Shown here in pieces: positions 23,850 to 37,742 of a stretch of DNA of 64,000 nt. Source of the DNA: Taenia hydatigena. Lineage: Eukaryota > Platyhelminthes > Cestoda > Cyclophyllidea > Taeniidae. The notes beneath the pieces were generated by a model, which did not search any database, was not told the origin of the DNA, and was given only the letters and a program-made list of their open reading frames with translations. The stretch's first letter is position 1; each line of letters begins with the position of its first letter. A program made the position numbers and the translations under genes. The DNA is taken from contig JADWOT020000008.1 in the NCBI GenBank assembly GCA_036345935.2, positions 9,132,156 to 9,196,155 of the forward strand. The letters run 5' to 3'.

Positions 23850-26297
23850 AAAGATATGGCAAGCTTCATCGCGTGTTTTTTCCATACCTCTGGCCAATTC
23901 ACGAGTGTGCAGCAGGTATCAGTGACGTTGCGTCTTTTTTCCCCATTTCGTGTCCTCGGAAAGCAGACAGCACCAGACAATTCCAAAAGAGATGCCTCGG
24001 CTGCTGCTGATGATGATCCATTTTACCTGTGCGACTGCAAAACGAGAGCTGAAATTGCACCAGCTTCCACAGCCATCACCTACCGTATCTCGCACAATCC
24101 TCGCCAACTACACCTTATTGATTGGTTGAGAAGGTTGGCTCAAGGATGCTTTCATGGAGTCAGTACGGCGCTATCTGGCGCTGGTAAGAAAGCTGGTAGT
24201 AAACATCCACGAACAATATGCCAGAATCAATTTTTCAACGAAGCACACACAATCACAACTATTCCAGCTGCTCCGCCCATTTCAAGCCTTTTCATTCTCG
24301 TGCTGGTGCTGCGATATCTTTTTTTCTTCCGCCTTTTCCTCTCCTCTGCCTTCTCTTCTGGTTTCTGCCAATCGAATCTATTGAAGTTATTTGACCTCTC
24401 TTCACATTTACACTCATTCAGCATAAAACAAGTTTCGCAAGGGGGCATCTGTCAGACATTTCTGTCGATGAGGAACGTGGTCCACGAACCTTGTTTTGTC
24501 TAATCTGCGTTCTGATGCTAAACTTGTTCGCTGTAGTTGGTCTCATGTTTACTCTACCTTGAATAAGTTTGCGTAATAATTGCGGTGAGATTGCGAGTCT
24601 AGGCTAAAACGCTTCAGGTACAAAACTCGAATATTTTGGCGTCAGGTGTTGCGATTTATGCTCTTGGAAAGCTAGGTGCGGATTTACGCCTGTTCTCTGT
24701 AGTCTGTTTGACAATAGACTTCTGATATGTAGTGGACTTTATGCCCAAATTTGAGCTCTACATGGATGTACATAACCTCAGGGATTACTAAGGTATTCGG
24801 ACACTGTCTCGTCTCGAGGACATTTCGGCCACCCATGAGGATTTACATTTCAGGTGGTTTTTTCTTTGTCTGGATTTCACCTGCATGGCTTGACTTGCTG
24901 GGGTGTCACTCCAGCCCCTCGTTTAGATGTCTTTTGTGTCCATTTAGGCATTGCAATGAGCCCAGAAAGAGATTTTCAAGGAGTAGCATTTGTACTAGAT
25001 TACATTAGATCCTGCTTGCCCACTTGTAGGCTTGGAAGCGTTTTTTGTTTTACTTTGGTAATCCTTTATGCACATTGCTGGTTTTAAGGGCTACACCTCT
25101 GGGAGTTCATTTAACTCATGTACAGGAATGATTGGAAGCAAATATCAAGGCTTTGCTGTTCCGTATTTTCGACATTGTCGAGTGCGCGTGAGTTAAGCTT
25201 CATTTGTTTATTTGACACCATCGTGTGTGATATCGGGTCTCAGTTCAACTTTTTTTTGTCAGGTTGCTGGGTCTTTAAGACCGACTAAGGAAGTCCCACC
25301 TATATGGAACCTCGAATTGGTGTTTTACGCATCAGTTTTCAGATTTTCATTTTAGTACCACTGTGGCGTTTTCTTGTCTACACATTTCCCACTTTTAAAT
25401 TCACTCCTTGCTTCCTGATTGCTTGCCCTTCGTGCAAGCGTACCACAGTATATTTCCTTTTTTGAATAGATTGGTTGGGTACCATACTGAAAGTACCATG
25501 CCATCGGAATTTCCTGTTTCCATTTGGCCAAGTTAGTCGGACCACTACATATTTAAAGCACTGTGTATGTCGTGACAAATGTTGATGCAGCCATTGACAA
25601 GAAGTCCGTCAGACATCTAGGATGATCGCATCACCTGCTTGTATGAAGGTGGATTTCAGTGATATTGATGAAGTTAACATGGAAGGAAATTTATGGTTGC
25701 TTCACGCAGAAGTTCAAGTGGATTTCATTGGAGTTCCTAAAGTTGTTGCATGTCCAGTTGTGCCAACTAGTTTGCTAGCAGTCTAACCTTGCGGGTGGAA
25801 CTTTCATGCATGGTATATGGCCTCCAACGAAAATGCAGCCAAGGAGATTGTCTGCTACACTGAACAATATAGGAATGTGCTTGGCCTTCTAGAAACAGCT
25901 TAGCTCCTGATGGCATAGTGTTGTTCCCTGGTGGGAGTATGTACTGCACATTTTTTTACTATTCCCCAGAGCAAAGCTTCCACTATCTTCGTTTCTCTCC
26001 TTACCTTTTTCGTCAATCAGCGGCACCAGTCACGCTCCTTACAAGTTCCTGTCATCTGCGTGGGTCTGGGTGATGCCTGTTTTACTTGTCGCTCTTTCCA
26101 TGAATCAATTGGCACACTTTGTTTCCCTTCCTTGCTTCCTCGCAGATCCCGTGTTCCAAATCGCCGCGGACATGGTGGGACAAGGTGGACGCAAGCTCTG
26201 GCAGAACGAGGTCCAATCAAGCATCCTTGAGCATGCTGCCCAATTGCGCATGACTGATGTCTACGAGGAGTTTTATAACTCGCACTACGCAAACCAA
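23850..26297 (+). CDS. Unidentified gene, probable last exon at 26144-26297
   Basis: The best exon starts after CCTCGCAG at about 26144 and ends at a TGA at 26295-26297. It encodes DPVFQIAADMVGQGG, then a KLWQNEVQSSILEHAAQ helix, ending EEFYNSHYANQ. Its sequence looks constrained and strongly coding, but I cannot name the family. Possible upstream exons are 23900-24182 (ending at a GTAAGA donor), about 25126-25187 (between a GTACAG acceptor and a GTGAGT donor) and about 25645-25785. Whether all belong to one gene, or to the gene starting near 19.7 kb, is open. Confidence 0.35.
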
Positions 26298-27288
26298 TGA
26301 ACTAAATCGTCTATACGCACGCTGGCGCGTCACCCTCTTTCGACTTAAGGCCCCCAAGACACCGATGTGCACCCATGCTCATCATTACCCACCCTTTCAA
26401 ATTTATGCCAATAAATGGGCAATGCTGTTGCACGCACCGCACCGTATTGTACAGTCATTTGGATGTTTGGTTGTAACATGTGCTTCAGCTCTACTCGCAC
26501 CGGACCTTATCCGTTGTCATTCTATCAGAATAGATGGCCATTCAAAAGATACCTCTTCTTGCTAAATGAGTTGGGCGCCACCGTTATTGTTTAATCTACG
26601 GGATGTTGATGAGGAGGGCCGATGGCTTCAGTAAACTAAGGAGTGCCACGCGTGTGGTCCTCTTTAGAACCTTTTGCCGGTGTTTTTTGTCTACCAATTC
26701 TTTGGTAAGTTAATTTGCCTTGCCTGGACAAATGCGTTGAGTTGTTTGGTGAGGGCGAAAAGTAGCTTGCAGCGAATTGCTGCATCTTCGGCTGCTCTCG
26801 TGGGAAATGAGTCGGGCGCGTGACGGGACTCGGTCAGGGCAGTTAATTGGTCAGACGCACCATTTTTAATGCCCATTCAGAGAAGTAGATGCGACTTTGT
26901 GAACCTTAAAAAACTGCTACAAGGTGTGGTGACTCACCTCACTTCCAGTTGGCGTTTCCTTCTTCGAGACAGTAGGGGCGGAGCGTTAAAAGCTTACTAA
27001 GACAGTGAAATTAAAACCCTGCGGTTACTTTGGCTAAGGCAACACCTTAGGTGCCGCGTGGGCCAGTTCGGTGCATTGCAGTGCACCTCCACTAATGGTT
27101 GTAAGTGGATGGATGCCCCACCTCCGCCGGCCCACCCGTTCCGCCTCACTTTCCTTAAAACGCATAGGGTGTGAATCAAGTTACGTAGGTGTCGAAAGAA
27201 TTACGCAATTATCCTAAAGGAGGTCCAAAGCGGAATAGATTCTTGTTAAACATTGCTCCCCAAAAGCTCTCTCAGCCTTGGCTACAGA

Positions 27289-27434
27289 CAATTAGGGTGG
27301 CCATATTGCCTGTGCTGAGTGGGCTGGCCTTTGGGCCATGTCAGCAGCCCCATTCCCCTTCTGTTTGCTGTTTGTGCACATTCTGCTTAAACATTATGCC
27401 TTCTTTATCTTCAGAGAATTCTCAGGACGCTGCA
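27289..27434 (+). mobile_element. TRIM-family LTR fragment (old)
   Basis: The 5' third is lost. Recognisable blocks are GGTGGCCATATTGCC, GGGCCATGTCAGCAG and a CAGGACGCTGCA end. No target duplication can be defined. Confidence 0.7.
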
Positions 27435-29054
27435 TTCAGCATTTTCGGTAAAAATGACTCCTTTTTTGGGAATGAAGAAGTTTCCGAGTTCATTTCGTCG
27501 CAGTGGTCATGAAACTCACTGTGCCAATCTAGAAAACGCGTTTGCAGCAACTTGTGGAAGAAATTGAAGCCGGCAGCCATCGTGTTTGCTTGCCATATGG
27601 GAAAGGCGAGTTCAATTGCCTTACCGACTGCAACAGTTCGCGCGCATCCGTTACGGGTGAGCTCGTGAACGAGACCGAATCGCGTGGTTTTCCCACTGTT
27701 GAGTGTTTAATACCACAATTCCCAGCCATAGTGACAACGATGTTCATTCCCAGTGTACATTAAGACCCAGTTAAAGTTATTCACTTGTAATAAACTGCTC
27801 TTTGTTATCGTGAATTTCAAGTAACTAAATGAATCGCTCCTCTTAGCTTCAAAAGGGAAAATGAAGGGCAACATTCATCTACTCTTACCTCTTTCAATTT
27901 AGGTAATTAATTCAGGCAAGCAATTTTTTTGTAGATTCCAGTCAAAAATCGCGTTCTACCTCCGCAGTGGTTTTGCAGTTGGTGGAAGAGTTTATTGCAG
28001 CCTCTTACCATCTAAGGGTTGCATTAACACCTGCGTGATGCAAGAGAAAACTCGCTCGATAACCAGTCTAAGCATGATCGTCCCTTCTGCGCCATTTTTA
28101 AGCGGAATGTCTCATCAAAACAAGGCTTGGGAGCTAAATTTTTTACCGCACAATCACAACCATTACAGTGAACGCTAATCCCTAGAAGAGCGCCCTCTTA
28201 CCGAAGTTAGACACCACGACTCCTTTAATTATACCTCCAGGGTTCGCTATTCAACTACTTTCAATTAAATCATAGTGCAACTCATTATCGCTCTTCACAC
28301 TCGATGACTAAGGAGTGGCGCAAAATTTTGAAACACTCAAAAAGGAACCACATTTGCGCTAGTGTACTATCACGCCAACGGTCAAGCGATTCTGCAACCC
28401 ATGGAACATTTTATGACTTTTCACCTATGAAGGTATAAAACACGTCCATCGCTCTAAGCTATACGACGCCTTTGCGGTAGTTCAATGAAGCCATTGCTAA
28501 CTTTGCAAATAGTGTTTCCCTACGAAATACCCACAGCATGCGTACACCATATGCTGATCCCCGCTAACCGTGACCACCAGTCAAGCAGTTGGCGTCAAAA
28601 AGAGCTCGACATCGCCTGCCTGCATTCATGCCTACGTGCTGGCAGTGCCCACTTTTCCAACCCCTTTGTTAATATACTTTGTATGGAGCCATTTCAAATT
28701 TTTGTTGGGGCTACAATATACAAAGAACTGCTTTAAAAATGGCGCATACAAGGAGGTGCCACAAATAATCAATCTATGGGAAGATTAGCGCATTTTGCGT
28801 ATAAATCCATTCTAAAAACGGATGAGAAAATACTCTCATCCTGTTTAAGGCTGCAATGAAGACTACATTATCTTAATCAGCTATATGCGTGAAAGTACTG
28901 GTGCAGAAATGGTTAATTTTTAATAGACTAATGAAGAGGTCAAACAGCTACACACCTGATCGTTGCCAAATGGAGCAGTTGACCCGGCATTTCACTTGTG
29001 CACAAAAGGCACATATCAGCCTGGCAATCGGCCGGTCATGGGTGATACTGTAAT

Positions 29055-29245
29055 TGTAATACTTTGTTTGTTATGACTGCCGTTTTTGGTTTCGGACTTA
29101 GGGGCCATATTACCCTAGCCGCGTAAGATGGCCCCGGGCCACGCCAGCAGCCCCGTTCCCCCTGTTTATTGAATACATATTCTGCCCCAGTATTATGCCT
29201 TCTTCTGCTTCCAAGGCGCTTCCAAGGCAGTCTCGGGGCGCTGCG
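29055..29245 (+). mobile_element. TRIM-family LTR copy (diverged)
   Basis: It starts TGTAATACTTTGTTTGTTATG, as the intact element does, and ends CTCGGGGCGCTGCG. It contains small insertions, including a duplicated CTTCCAAGGC segment near the 3' end, and has no clear flanking duplication. Confidence 0.8.
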
Positions 29246-30468
29246 GTAATGCTTCAATTATTTTATTCCTTTGCTTTGGTTCCACGGGCATGTAAGTCTC
29301 TGTCCTCGTGCTTAAACGAAATGGGACATTTTTCGGATTAATCCAGTATCCCTAGACCTTCTGCACGCCGGTAAACACATTCTCCCCGAGCAGTATGGCT
29401 TATTCCGTCGTTGAGGCGGTTTCAGAGCGCCACAATACTTCTACTCCTAGCTTAACGATTTATGAAGGACTGCTAGAGGAAATGTTTACCTATTTGCTTT
29501 GTAATATACGAGAGGAAGGCAAATATCGCCTTTAAAAATAATAATCCTAGAAGCTGCAAAATAACAGTTTCTGGCTAGTATGTGAATTGGGCTTAAAAGT
29601 GCTTGTACTTCTTTTTAGAGACGGAATAAGTCGTGAAAGCAGGCATAACACCTCTAAGGATTATTTAGAAAATGTGTACGACCCTCACTCCAAATCTTTT
29701 TTTAAAGATGCTCTAGTATGCTGAATCAAAAACGTATTGCAATTGTTGCTAAATTTCCAGAAGCTGCAACTTTGGCATTCACTGCTGTCGTACGTATGCT
29801 ATTTTCGGCCTGGTTTACGAGTTTACCAATCAGGCAAGGCTTTCATGTATGATTGCACAAAATAACATTATTATAAAACATGCAGAATTCACACGACAAA
29901 GGCACTCCAGCGTTTTAAAGCAGGTGATGTGTATCGGAGTTGCGACCCGTCAAACGTTGTGACAGCAATGGCCTTTCCTCGAGTCTATACAAATATACCT
30001 AGGAGATAACTTTGTCACTAACTTTAAAAGAGTAGTGAAATCATTTGCCACGAGCTGCTAATCACAACCCAGAATCATTGGCTCGAAGAAGAAATAGTGT
30101 AAATTGGACTGAAAATGAGGGCGTGCATACTAGTGATATTTACATTATGGTAACCACTAGACAACTGAGGATGAATACATGTGGAGCAGTAAAAGTCAGT
30201 CATGGGATTAAGAAAAGAGCGAACACAGGATATTAACGAGAAAGAGGTACTTCGTTGGTACGCCCAGAATCAAGTATGATTTCTTTGCATGAACAATGCA
30301 GTTGAAGTGATGAGCAATGAACGCCAGTGTCAAATGGTATTAAAGTTCAGGTCACCCATGGTAAAAAGAGGATGAACCAGTTGGAATGTGATGCGAATAT
30401 TCATAAATTGCTTCCACCCTACGCTCGTCAAAATGCAATTAATTTTATTTCCTTCTCTCTGTACTTTC

Positions 30469-30502
30469 GTGTGTGTGTGTGTGTGTGTGTGTGCGTGTGT
30501 GT
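30469..30502 (+). repeat. (GT)n microsatellite
   Basis: About 34 bp of alternating GT with a single GC interruption. A simple-sequence repeat with no gene attached. Confidence 0.95.
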
Positions 30503-31322
30503 CAAATTCGTTTTTGACAGCTGGATTTTAACAAAATGGAGCACATAATTGGAATGTAAACACATAATTTCGGAGAGCCAATGCTTATTCAATGGTAAAT
30601 CGACAACACGGAACCATAAACATCAATCACTAACGCATACCCCCATTAGTCCCAATGATTGACGACATGAGGGTCAGTCAGCTATTTATGCTAAGATGTA
30701 CCCAACTTGAGTGTTTCTCAAGTCCATATTCACTAAGCGGACATTTCTGATCCGGTGTTGAACAAGCTTCTTATAAATGCGTTAATCAAGCATTTCTGAC
30801 TTGTCCCTCTATAACCAGGAGCCGGATTCCGCTCGGTGAACACTTTTACTAATCTGACTATTTCCACAGGTCTGTTTAGCATATGGTCAGGAGTATCAAA
30901 AAGTCCTCCACACTTGACATGCTTTCAAATGAAATAAGAGCACCTGCCATTTACGAACGTCACTGTAGCAGTAATGCTTGAAACTGGTAGTGTTGGTGAT
31001 AAATAAATGGTAAGGAAAAAAGTGCAAAGATTTCGCCTATTTAGAATCATAAAGTGGAAAGTTTTTTCCAATTTGCACCAACCGAAATAGACATAAGCAC
31101 ATATGAATGGTACTCTTCAGCATTCTGGGTAGAGCTCTGGCTGGTGTTTAGAAAGAGGTGGCCCCTCAAGGGCGTCTTCCCACAGAAGGCTGCTCCGACC
31201 AAGCATTCACGGCATCACTCTCCAAGTGACTTTCTCACTCCATTCCCCCACGCTACTGTGTTTGACTGCTCCCACTGCCCTTCTCTGTGTCACCACAGGA
31301 AACCCTTCTTATAGGTCTTCAC

Positions 31323-31508
31323 TGTAGCACTTGGTTTGTTGGAACTACCGGTTTCGGTCAAGGTGCCAGAGGTGGCCGTACTGCCCTAGCTGCGTGGGCT
31401 GGCCTCTGGGCAATGCCAGCAGCCTATTTCCCTCTGTCCATTGAATATATATATTCTGCCCAAGCATTCTGCCTTCTTTTGTCTTCGAGGGAGCCTCGGG
31501 ACGCTACA
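31323..31508 (+). mobile_element. TRIM-family solo LTR with exact 5-bp target duplication
   Basis: A 186-bp copy from TGTAGCACTTGG to GGGACGCTACA. It is flanked on both sides by TTCAC (31318-31322 and 31509-31513). The exact duplication shows retroviral-type integration of an LTR element followed by LTR-LTR recombination, leaving a solo LTR. Confidence 0.92.
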
Positions 31509-31519
31509 TTCACGTCTCT

Positions 31520-34450
31520 GACTGCACAAACGACTCGACACTTGGATTTACAAAATTCACAATAACAACCGAACTCTATCAAGCTCTCATTTTTCATCAA
31601 TGTGTCAAACTCAAATTCTTCCCTCTAAACGTTTTGAAACCGATATGCAAGGGTTTGTTTATTTTTCACATTTTTTTTCAACAGCCACTTCCATGTGTTA
31701 TAAACAAACACGTTGGGAGTCTCGTTGGGTTATATAAACATCTTACTTTTGCAAAAAGTTGTCGTTTTATAACCTAATACATGCTTTTTGTTTATCAAGT
31801 CTAATCAATATTGACAATCCCTGACCAAATTATAGGGTGAAATGCAAGAATAATAGTTACGGATTAAGAAATGGATTAGTGAGCGAGGCCATCTGACTGG
31901 ATGGCGCATCTGGACCACTGCATAAATTGAAAATGAACCAAATCTACAGCAATAAAATTGCCACTATAAATGCACGGAATTTCGTTTTAGGAAAAGAGGA
32001 GCGTTTAGTTTAAAAGCAAAATTTCGACAACTCCGTCAGTACGTAAACGCATGTTGCCACTGACAAGGTGCGAGTCTACCATCATTCCAGTTAGAATGCT
32101 TGTTTCTACATGCTATAGTCATTTATTCTTTAAGCTCTAAATACGATGGGATTAGCCGGTGGCGCCAACCATATCAATGATAATAATTCCAAATGGAAAT
32201 GAGAAATGTCGGGCGTGCTTAACGGAGCGACTGCGACTTTCGATTCATTCTACTTTTTAACTGCAAATCGAGGATACTGAGAGGAATTGTGCGAATACTA
32301 CTAAACAAGTGGAAATGGGTTGCATTTTGACTAGAGTTACAACTTCCTCACTTAACGAAGCAAGTAACCAGAAGTATCAACACGTTCATTGGAATGCAAA
32401 AAGACAATATTTTACCACCGCCTATAAAGCCCTATTCTACCCGACTTAAATGCTGAAGTAGATTACATGGAAGATTGATCGAACGCCGGATGCGGAGTCA
32501 CTGCCAGACCTGCAGGCATTTTGCTTGTGAATTGGTTCGGTTCTACGATGCGAATGAGAAGACCAGTGTTTTTGAACAGGCCACTAGTTTAATAATGATG
32601 GCCACCTTACGCAAGTATAGGTTGAAGAATAACACGAGCCGAGGCGTTGGAATCACTTCTCTCCCCAGTGGTGCTGAATCATCCTCATTCGAATGATTCG
32701 AATTTGCAGAGATGGTACCAGTTAACGTCGAATAGTTCGGCGTGGACAGAGTAACTCACACAATGTTATTAAGGCTATCACCAAGTCACGTGCCTGTGAT
32801 CTGACTCACGCGAGGTCACGCCATAGATAGACACGATTTGACGTTAATCTGGAGGAAAGGGCCCCCACAGCCAAGGCCTCAAAAATTAGCTAGACGCTTC
32901 GGCCCCAAGGGTAATTACATTAAACACAGACGAGGTGTCGAGGCCCACAGTTTTCCATCGACTTTATGAATGCGCGAAATTTTTGCAAAAGCGGCAAAAA
33001 AGACCAAAACATAAGCTCAAAAAACGTTTCCTGCAAATTGAAGAACACTGATAAAAACTTCTAATTCAATAAATCATGGTAAATGCCAAAAGTAGATAAT
33101 TGATGAAGGCCTGGTTAAGTAAACTAGACTTTCCCCGAATCTCTACATACATTTGCCGAACGACATTTAGGTCAACGTTGTCAAGATCACTCAGACGGCA
33201 CTGCCGAAGCCCTATCATTCACTAAGACGAATCTTGTATCCGCCCATTTTTTATCGAACACCAATAATAATAGAAGACCTCAGCAATACTTGATCCACCG
33301 TGCTCTTATTCCTCGTCATCATCAACGAGTTGATCTTCTCTACCTCTACTGAGCTATTCTAACGGTTCCCAAACGAAATTAAGTTGTACGTGAAAGTGAT
33401 GGGTGAATGCTTCGAGAAGCTCGCCGTCTTCCAATCTTCACCCACGTTCGCATAGCCCTCACCCCAATGTCAATTTTGTAGATGTGTCAGTCTTCGGTGC
33501 CTTTCTCCTTGCGATGGTGGAATGAACCTAAGTAGGGGAGGAGTTTTTGCAACTAGAATCATTTTCATCATGGTGTGCGAATTGACTATTGAAAGGGGCA
33601 CCTTTAGAGGGTCGTGATGCGTCCACCGTATGGAAATGGAGAAGGAGGATGGCGTTACCTACTGAGTAGAATATGTGACGGAAATTATCAGTCCCATGAT
33701 CTCTTAGACGGTGTGAATCTAAGTGGTAGTGGCTGGAGAGCAGTGGGGTACGGCTAGGAACTTGAACGAGGGAGCATACTTTACCATTTGTATGCAATGA
33801 TAAAAGTGGCACCCCGGGTGAAGTGGTCCGGAAGTCGTTTCATATGAGCGGGTCGGCAGCCCTCAGGCCAAAAGACCATGATACCGCGTACTAGAGATTT
33901 TCTGGCTCTTAGGGAGGTGCCAACAAGGAGATGGATTGCGCAAAAACATCCTGGAGGATTTCGCATTATTGCCATGTGCTTCCACGAATTAAGAAAGCAT
34001 TAACTGTTAACCATCATAAATGAGTTACTACTCACGAAGTGCACCCGACCCCTCTTTTCGTTGTCATGAGTTCTTTGATAGTGAATCCAAGTTGTCATTT
34101 AAACAGCTTCCCGAATTTTCATAGAGATAGTTAGCTCTCATTAAAACTCCGCAATTGCGGGCTGCTGGATTTAACGTTGACAAAGCGAGGCTACAAAGTT
34201 GCTGTTCACTGTGTAAGATCACTGATGAGGGAAATCATCCTCGGTTACATTGGAGAGACCACCGGTTGGAATGCTCTTAACGCAGCTGAGAAACAATTGG
34301 TCGTCATAATGAAAGAAGATGCGCAGAGTTTAAGCATTCACCACGGTAAAATCGGATTTTTCTAAACACCTTAGCCAATATTATCGAAAAACGATAAAAG
34401 CCGTAAAGTTTACCAATCACATCGACACGCTTAAGAGCTTCCACTTAGCC
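31520..34450. other. No recognisable gene
   Basis: About 3 kb of moderately AT-rich sequence in which the ORFs are short and lack family signatures. Copies of the LTR family are absent here. Confidence 0.4.
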
Positions 34451-35103
34451 AAAGTTGAAAGAGGAAGGCCATGCTCCATGCACAATATACACTATTGCTG
34501 CAGATCGGGAGCACTAATGCCGGTTGTACTTCCGGTGCTCACGGGATTGGCGATGTGCTAGTGCGTGCGCGACTGTGCACTGTAAAATTTACAGAAATAA
34601 CCAGTTGCCACAAGGACAAGTGCATAACATAACGCATGAATAAGAGGACCTCTAAGGTAAGGAGAAACACAGAATCCCAAGCATACCAGACTTGTTGTCC
34701 ATGCGCCTCTAAATAGTTAGAACAAAAATAATGGCCTCGATGACCCGAAGGACCAGAACAACATGGCTTAACCACGAAGCCAATCTTAAGCGTGCATATA
34801 ACAAGCCTCACCGATGTCACAAAGATACACGCCCATACCAGCTGCCAATCCACCCCTCGCTCAAAGAACGCCATTAGGACAGCATCTGCGTCACGCGACC
34901 CACCCACCGACCAGGAACAAAACATCAGCCTCCGGAAAAAATAAGGGCAGAACCCATGAAAGGAAAGCCAAAATAGGCGCTAAAGTAGGCAGAAACAAAG
35001 CAAGTTACCGACTGACACTCCCATTTTATATTCACACAAAAACAAATCACGTATAATACAGTAAATAACATCCCGAATACAAATTGTGCCAAGAACAATG
35101 AGT

Positions 35104-36517
35104 TCATAATAAAAATTCATCGACAACTCTAGATGAGGTATTTGGTTTAGATGAGGATGGAGAGCACACCTCTTTGAGAAGAAAAGATGACAGGTTCTTA
35201 AAGTAGGGAGGACTTAAGCGGAATGATGACGAAGAGGCTGTTTGCAACAAGTCCGACTCAGTGCAAGATGGTACGTTTTCTGAGGGCGTAACTTGGTCGC
35301 CCTTATTACAAACCCCTCGAGGCTTTCTGGGACTCTTTTTGCGGCTAATACCCATACCATTGTTTGCATGACTTCCAATCGTCTCCAAGGTTAAAGGTAT
35401 CGACGCATTTTCAAACAAATGCTTTTCTTCACTTTTACTTCCGTTATCTGATCGTCTCTCCTCAGAGTAAGCCGCAACAGCAGCAGCAGCGGAAGTTTCG
35501 TTAGCCTCCTCTTCTTCAGGTTCATCTTCAACGGATCGTCCTTCCCTCATTCGATCCATGCAACAAAATTCCCAAGTTCGATCCTCACGTACTAGTCTCA
35601 AAGCAGTTCCATATGTAATCAAGCGATGAATACGAGTAACAGGCGAATACTTGGGGAATCTCACTCTTTTACCGCAATTATCTTCCCGTTCAACAGGTTT
35701 AATATCCTTATAACCCTCATTCCAACGACGGTTCGCATCTTCGATATCTCTGCTTGACAAAAGTTGTCCACAAGGAGACCCACGAAGACCCTTAGTTCCT
35801 AGCATGAGTGTTAAACCAGTCAGAGAAGCAAATTCACTGTTTTTCGAGAGGAAATTTGGCACGGTGCATGAGGTCCGAAACCGTGGGACAGAAGAGGCTA
35901 ATTCAAATTTTGTGAGACCTTTCGTAAAGAATTCAGTCTGACCTTCAGGAAAAACCGCCCCTACCCACTTTGCAGGCCGTGAAGATTGCACCTCTGTAAG
36001 ATTGAGATAGAAAATGTCATCGTCTGCTGCGTAGAACATGTACCGAAAGACGTCGGTTGCGTGACTGCTACAAATCCAACGCCGAACCCGTGGTAGCCTT
36101 GGCGGCGGTAAACCAGAAATTGGTGGCATAAAGCTACACAAGCTGCCGCCAGAGCGGTAAAGAGTTCGTTGCTTCTTAGTAGCAATGAGAATCGCCTTAA
36201 TCATACGAGAAAGTTGGTGAAAGTAAAGTCTCGGATGGATCGGTCCCATGATAAGATCATGCGGGCGCGATGACAGCTCCCGAGCTGCGAGGCTGTGATA
36301 AACGTGCCGAATACGGCATTTCCGACACTCCAACATACAAGACAGAAAAAAGAGATCATCCTGTGACAAAAGGGCGTGAGAGCCGAAGTCCCACGTTCTG
36401 TTCAGTTCAAAAGATACAGGTGAATTTACCTAAATTTGGAGAACGTTCACCAATTAAGACTAGGACACCAACCACGAAAACTATAAAATAACAACGACTT
36501 ACGACAGATTCGGTCAT
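35104..36517 (-). CDS. Probable PPP1R15-type regulatory subunit of protein phosphatase 1
   Basis: Two exons on the minus strand. A five-codon first exon (36517-36503, MTESV) is followed by a GTAAGT donor, a 142-nt intron and a second exon from 36360 (acceptor TTTTGTCACAG) to the TAA at 35104, about 423 aa in total. Around residue 236 it has KRVRF, a PP1-docking RVxF motif, followed by VTRIHRL and then VREDRTWEFCCMDRMR. This order (RVxF, then a VTxxxL strand, then R/D-x-x-W-E-x-x-x-x-DR) is that of the PPP1R15 (GADD34/CReP) core that recruits PP1 to dephosphorylate eIF2-alpha. The acidic, serine-rich tail is disordered. The rest is not recognisable, so the assignment rests on the short core. 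An acceptor CTCTTGCAG lies about 40 nt before the start. Confidence 0.5.
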
Positions 36518-37090
36518 TAAATCTTTGTTGCTTGATAGATCCACGATTGATACTGCAAGAGAAACAAGAAACAACAGCACAAAACATTTGTCCAGGTATG
36601 GAGTCCTATACGCTGCTTGAACAGACCGCAAATACGGTTAAACAAAAAAACCAGATAAATTACATTTGATTCCCCTATGTGTAACAACAGAAAAAATGCC
36701 TGCATGCCCAAAATGTGTGTTAGTGTAATTTAGAATTGCTAGCGATTCAGGAATTTGATCTAGTGTACAGAATAATTTTTAAAAATAGCTTTAGACATAC
36801 TTAAGAAGAAACAAAATAATCCTAATTTCCATTTAAGCACATCAAAACGTATTCAAAAAATTTTTGGTTTATTTTAAAAAGAAACCCTTATTAATTATCA
36901 GATGCGAATTAATACCGACACTAAAAACCGATGTTCCCCCAACTTAATCTAAACAATGTGAATAAATTGTTTCGAGACTTCCTTAAAGACACAAGGAGGC
37001 ATTGTACTAGGAAGGCGTGTGCAAAAACGTAAGTATGGAGAACGGGACAGCTAGTATGGCCCGAAAGCAAGTGAATACAACTTGGGCGAT

Positions 37091-37273
37091 TATTCAGCAT
37101 CCCAAAGCATCTTTAAAGGCAAGAGAAAGCACAATACTAGAGCAATATGTATATTTCTAACAGGCAGAGTACAGAGCCTGCTGGCATGGCCCGGAAGCCG
37201 CCTCTCGCAAGAGTAATATTGCCAACCACGTAACTGTGACCGAAACCGACAATCAAATAAGCAAATTGCCACA
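37091..37273 (-). mobile_element. TRIM-family LTR, inverted and diverged
   Basis: Minus-orientation copy with the blocks GGCATGGCCCGGAAGCC, GTAATATTGCCAACCACG and GACCGAAACCGACAATCAAA. Ends are degraded and no target duplication is visible. Confidence 0.7.
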
Positions 37274-37742
37274 AAAACGCGAATCAAGTCAGCAGATCCA
37301 AACCAGGCGGTGAAGTTAACAAAACCTTACTTTAAAGAAAACACACCGATAATGCATTATATTTTAATGTTTCCGGTTGGAAACCACACCTCTTCCCGCA
37401 TCAGATTGGGCATAATTAAGTTCATTTCGGCAGCCTGCGACCATTCCTTATGGTGCCTCATGCTCTCGCGCGACAAGTTTATTTTTGTTTTAGTTGATTA
37501 AATGTTTATTGCTAGGATATTTGATTCAAAATTTTCCAAAAAATAAACAATTTATTATACATCTAGTTGCTTTCTGTGACATGTAATTTGTATAGCACCT
37601 TGTTTGATGCTAACTTTTTACAAAACCTCTAAAATTTACCGGTCGTTTTTTACTGCTTAACTTTGTTTAACTACATGATAGAGTGTCGGCGACGAATACT
37701 TTCCTTGCCTCTTTAAGTTGTCGTCTTCGGTTGGTCTTTGTA

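Noticed and set aside
24227..24448. Lysine/arginine-rich minus-strand ORF
   Set aside because: Its composition comes from a pyrimidine-rich plus-strand tract (TTTTCTTCCGCC...), not from a conserved protein.
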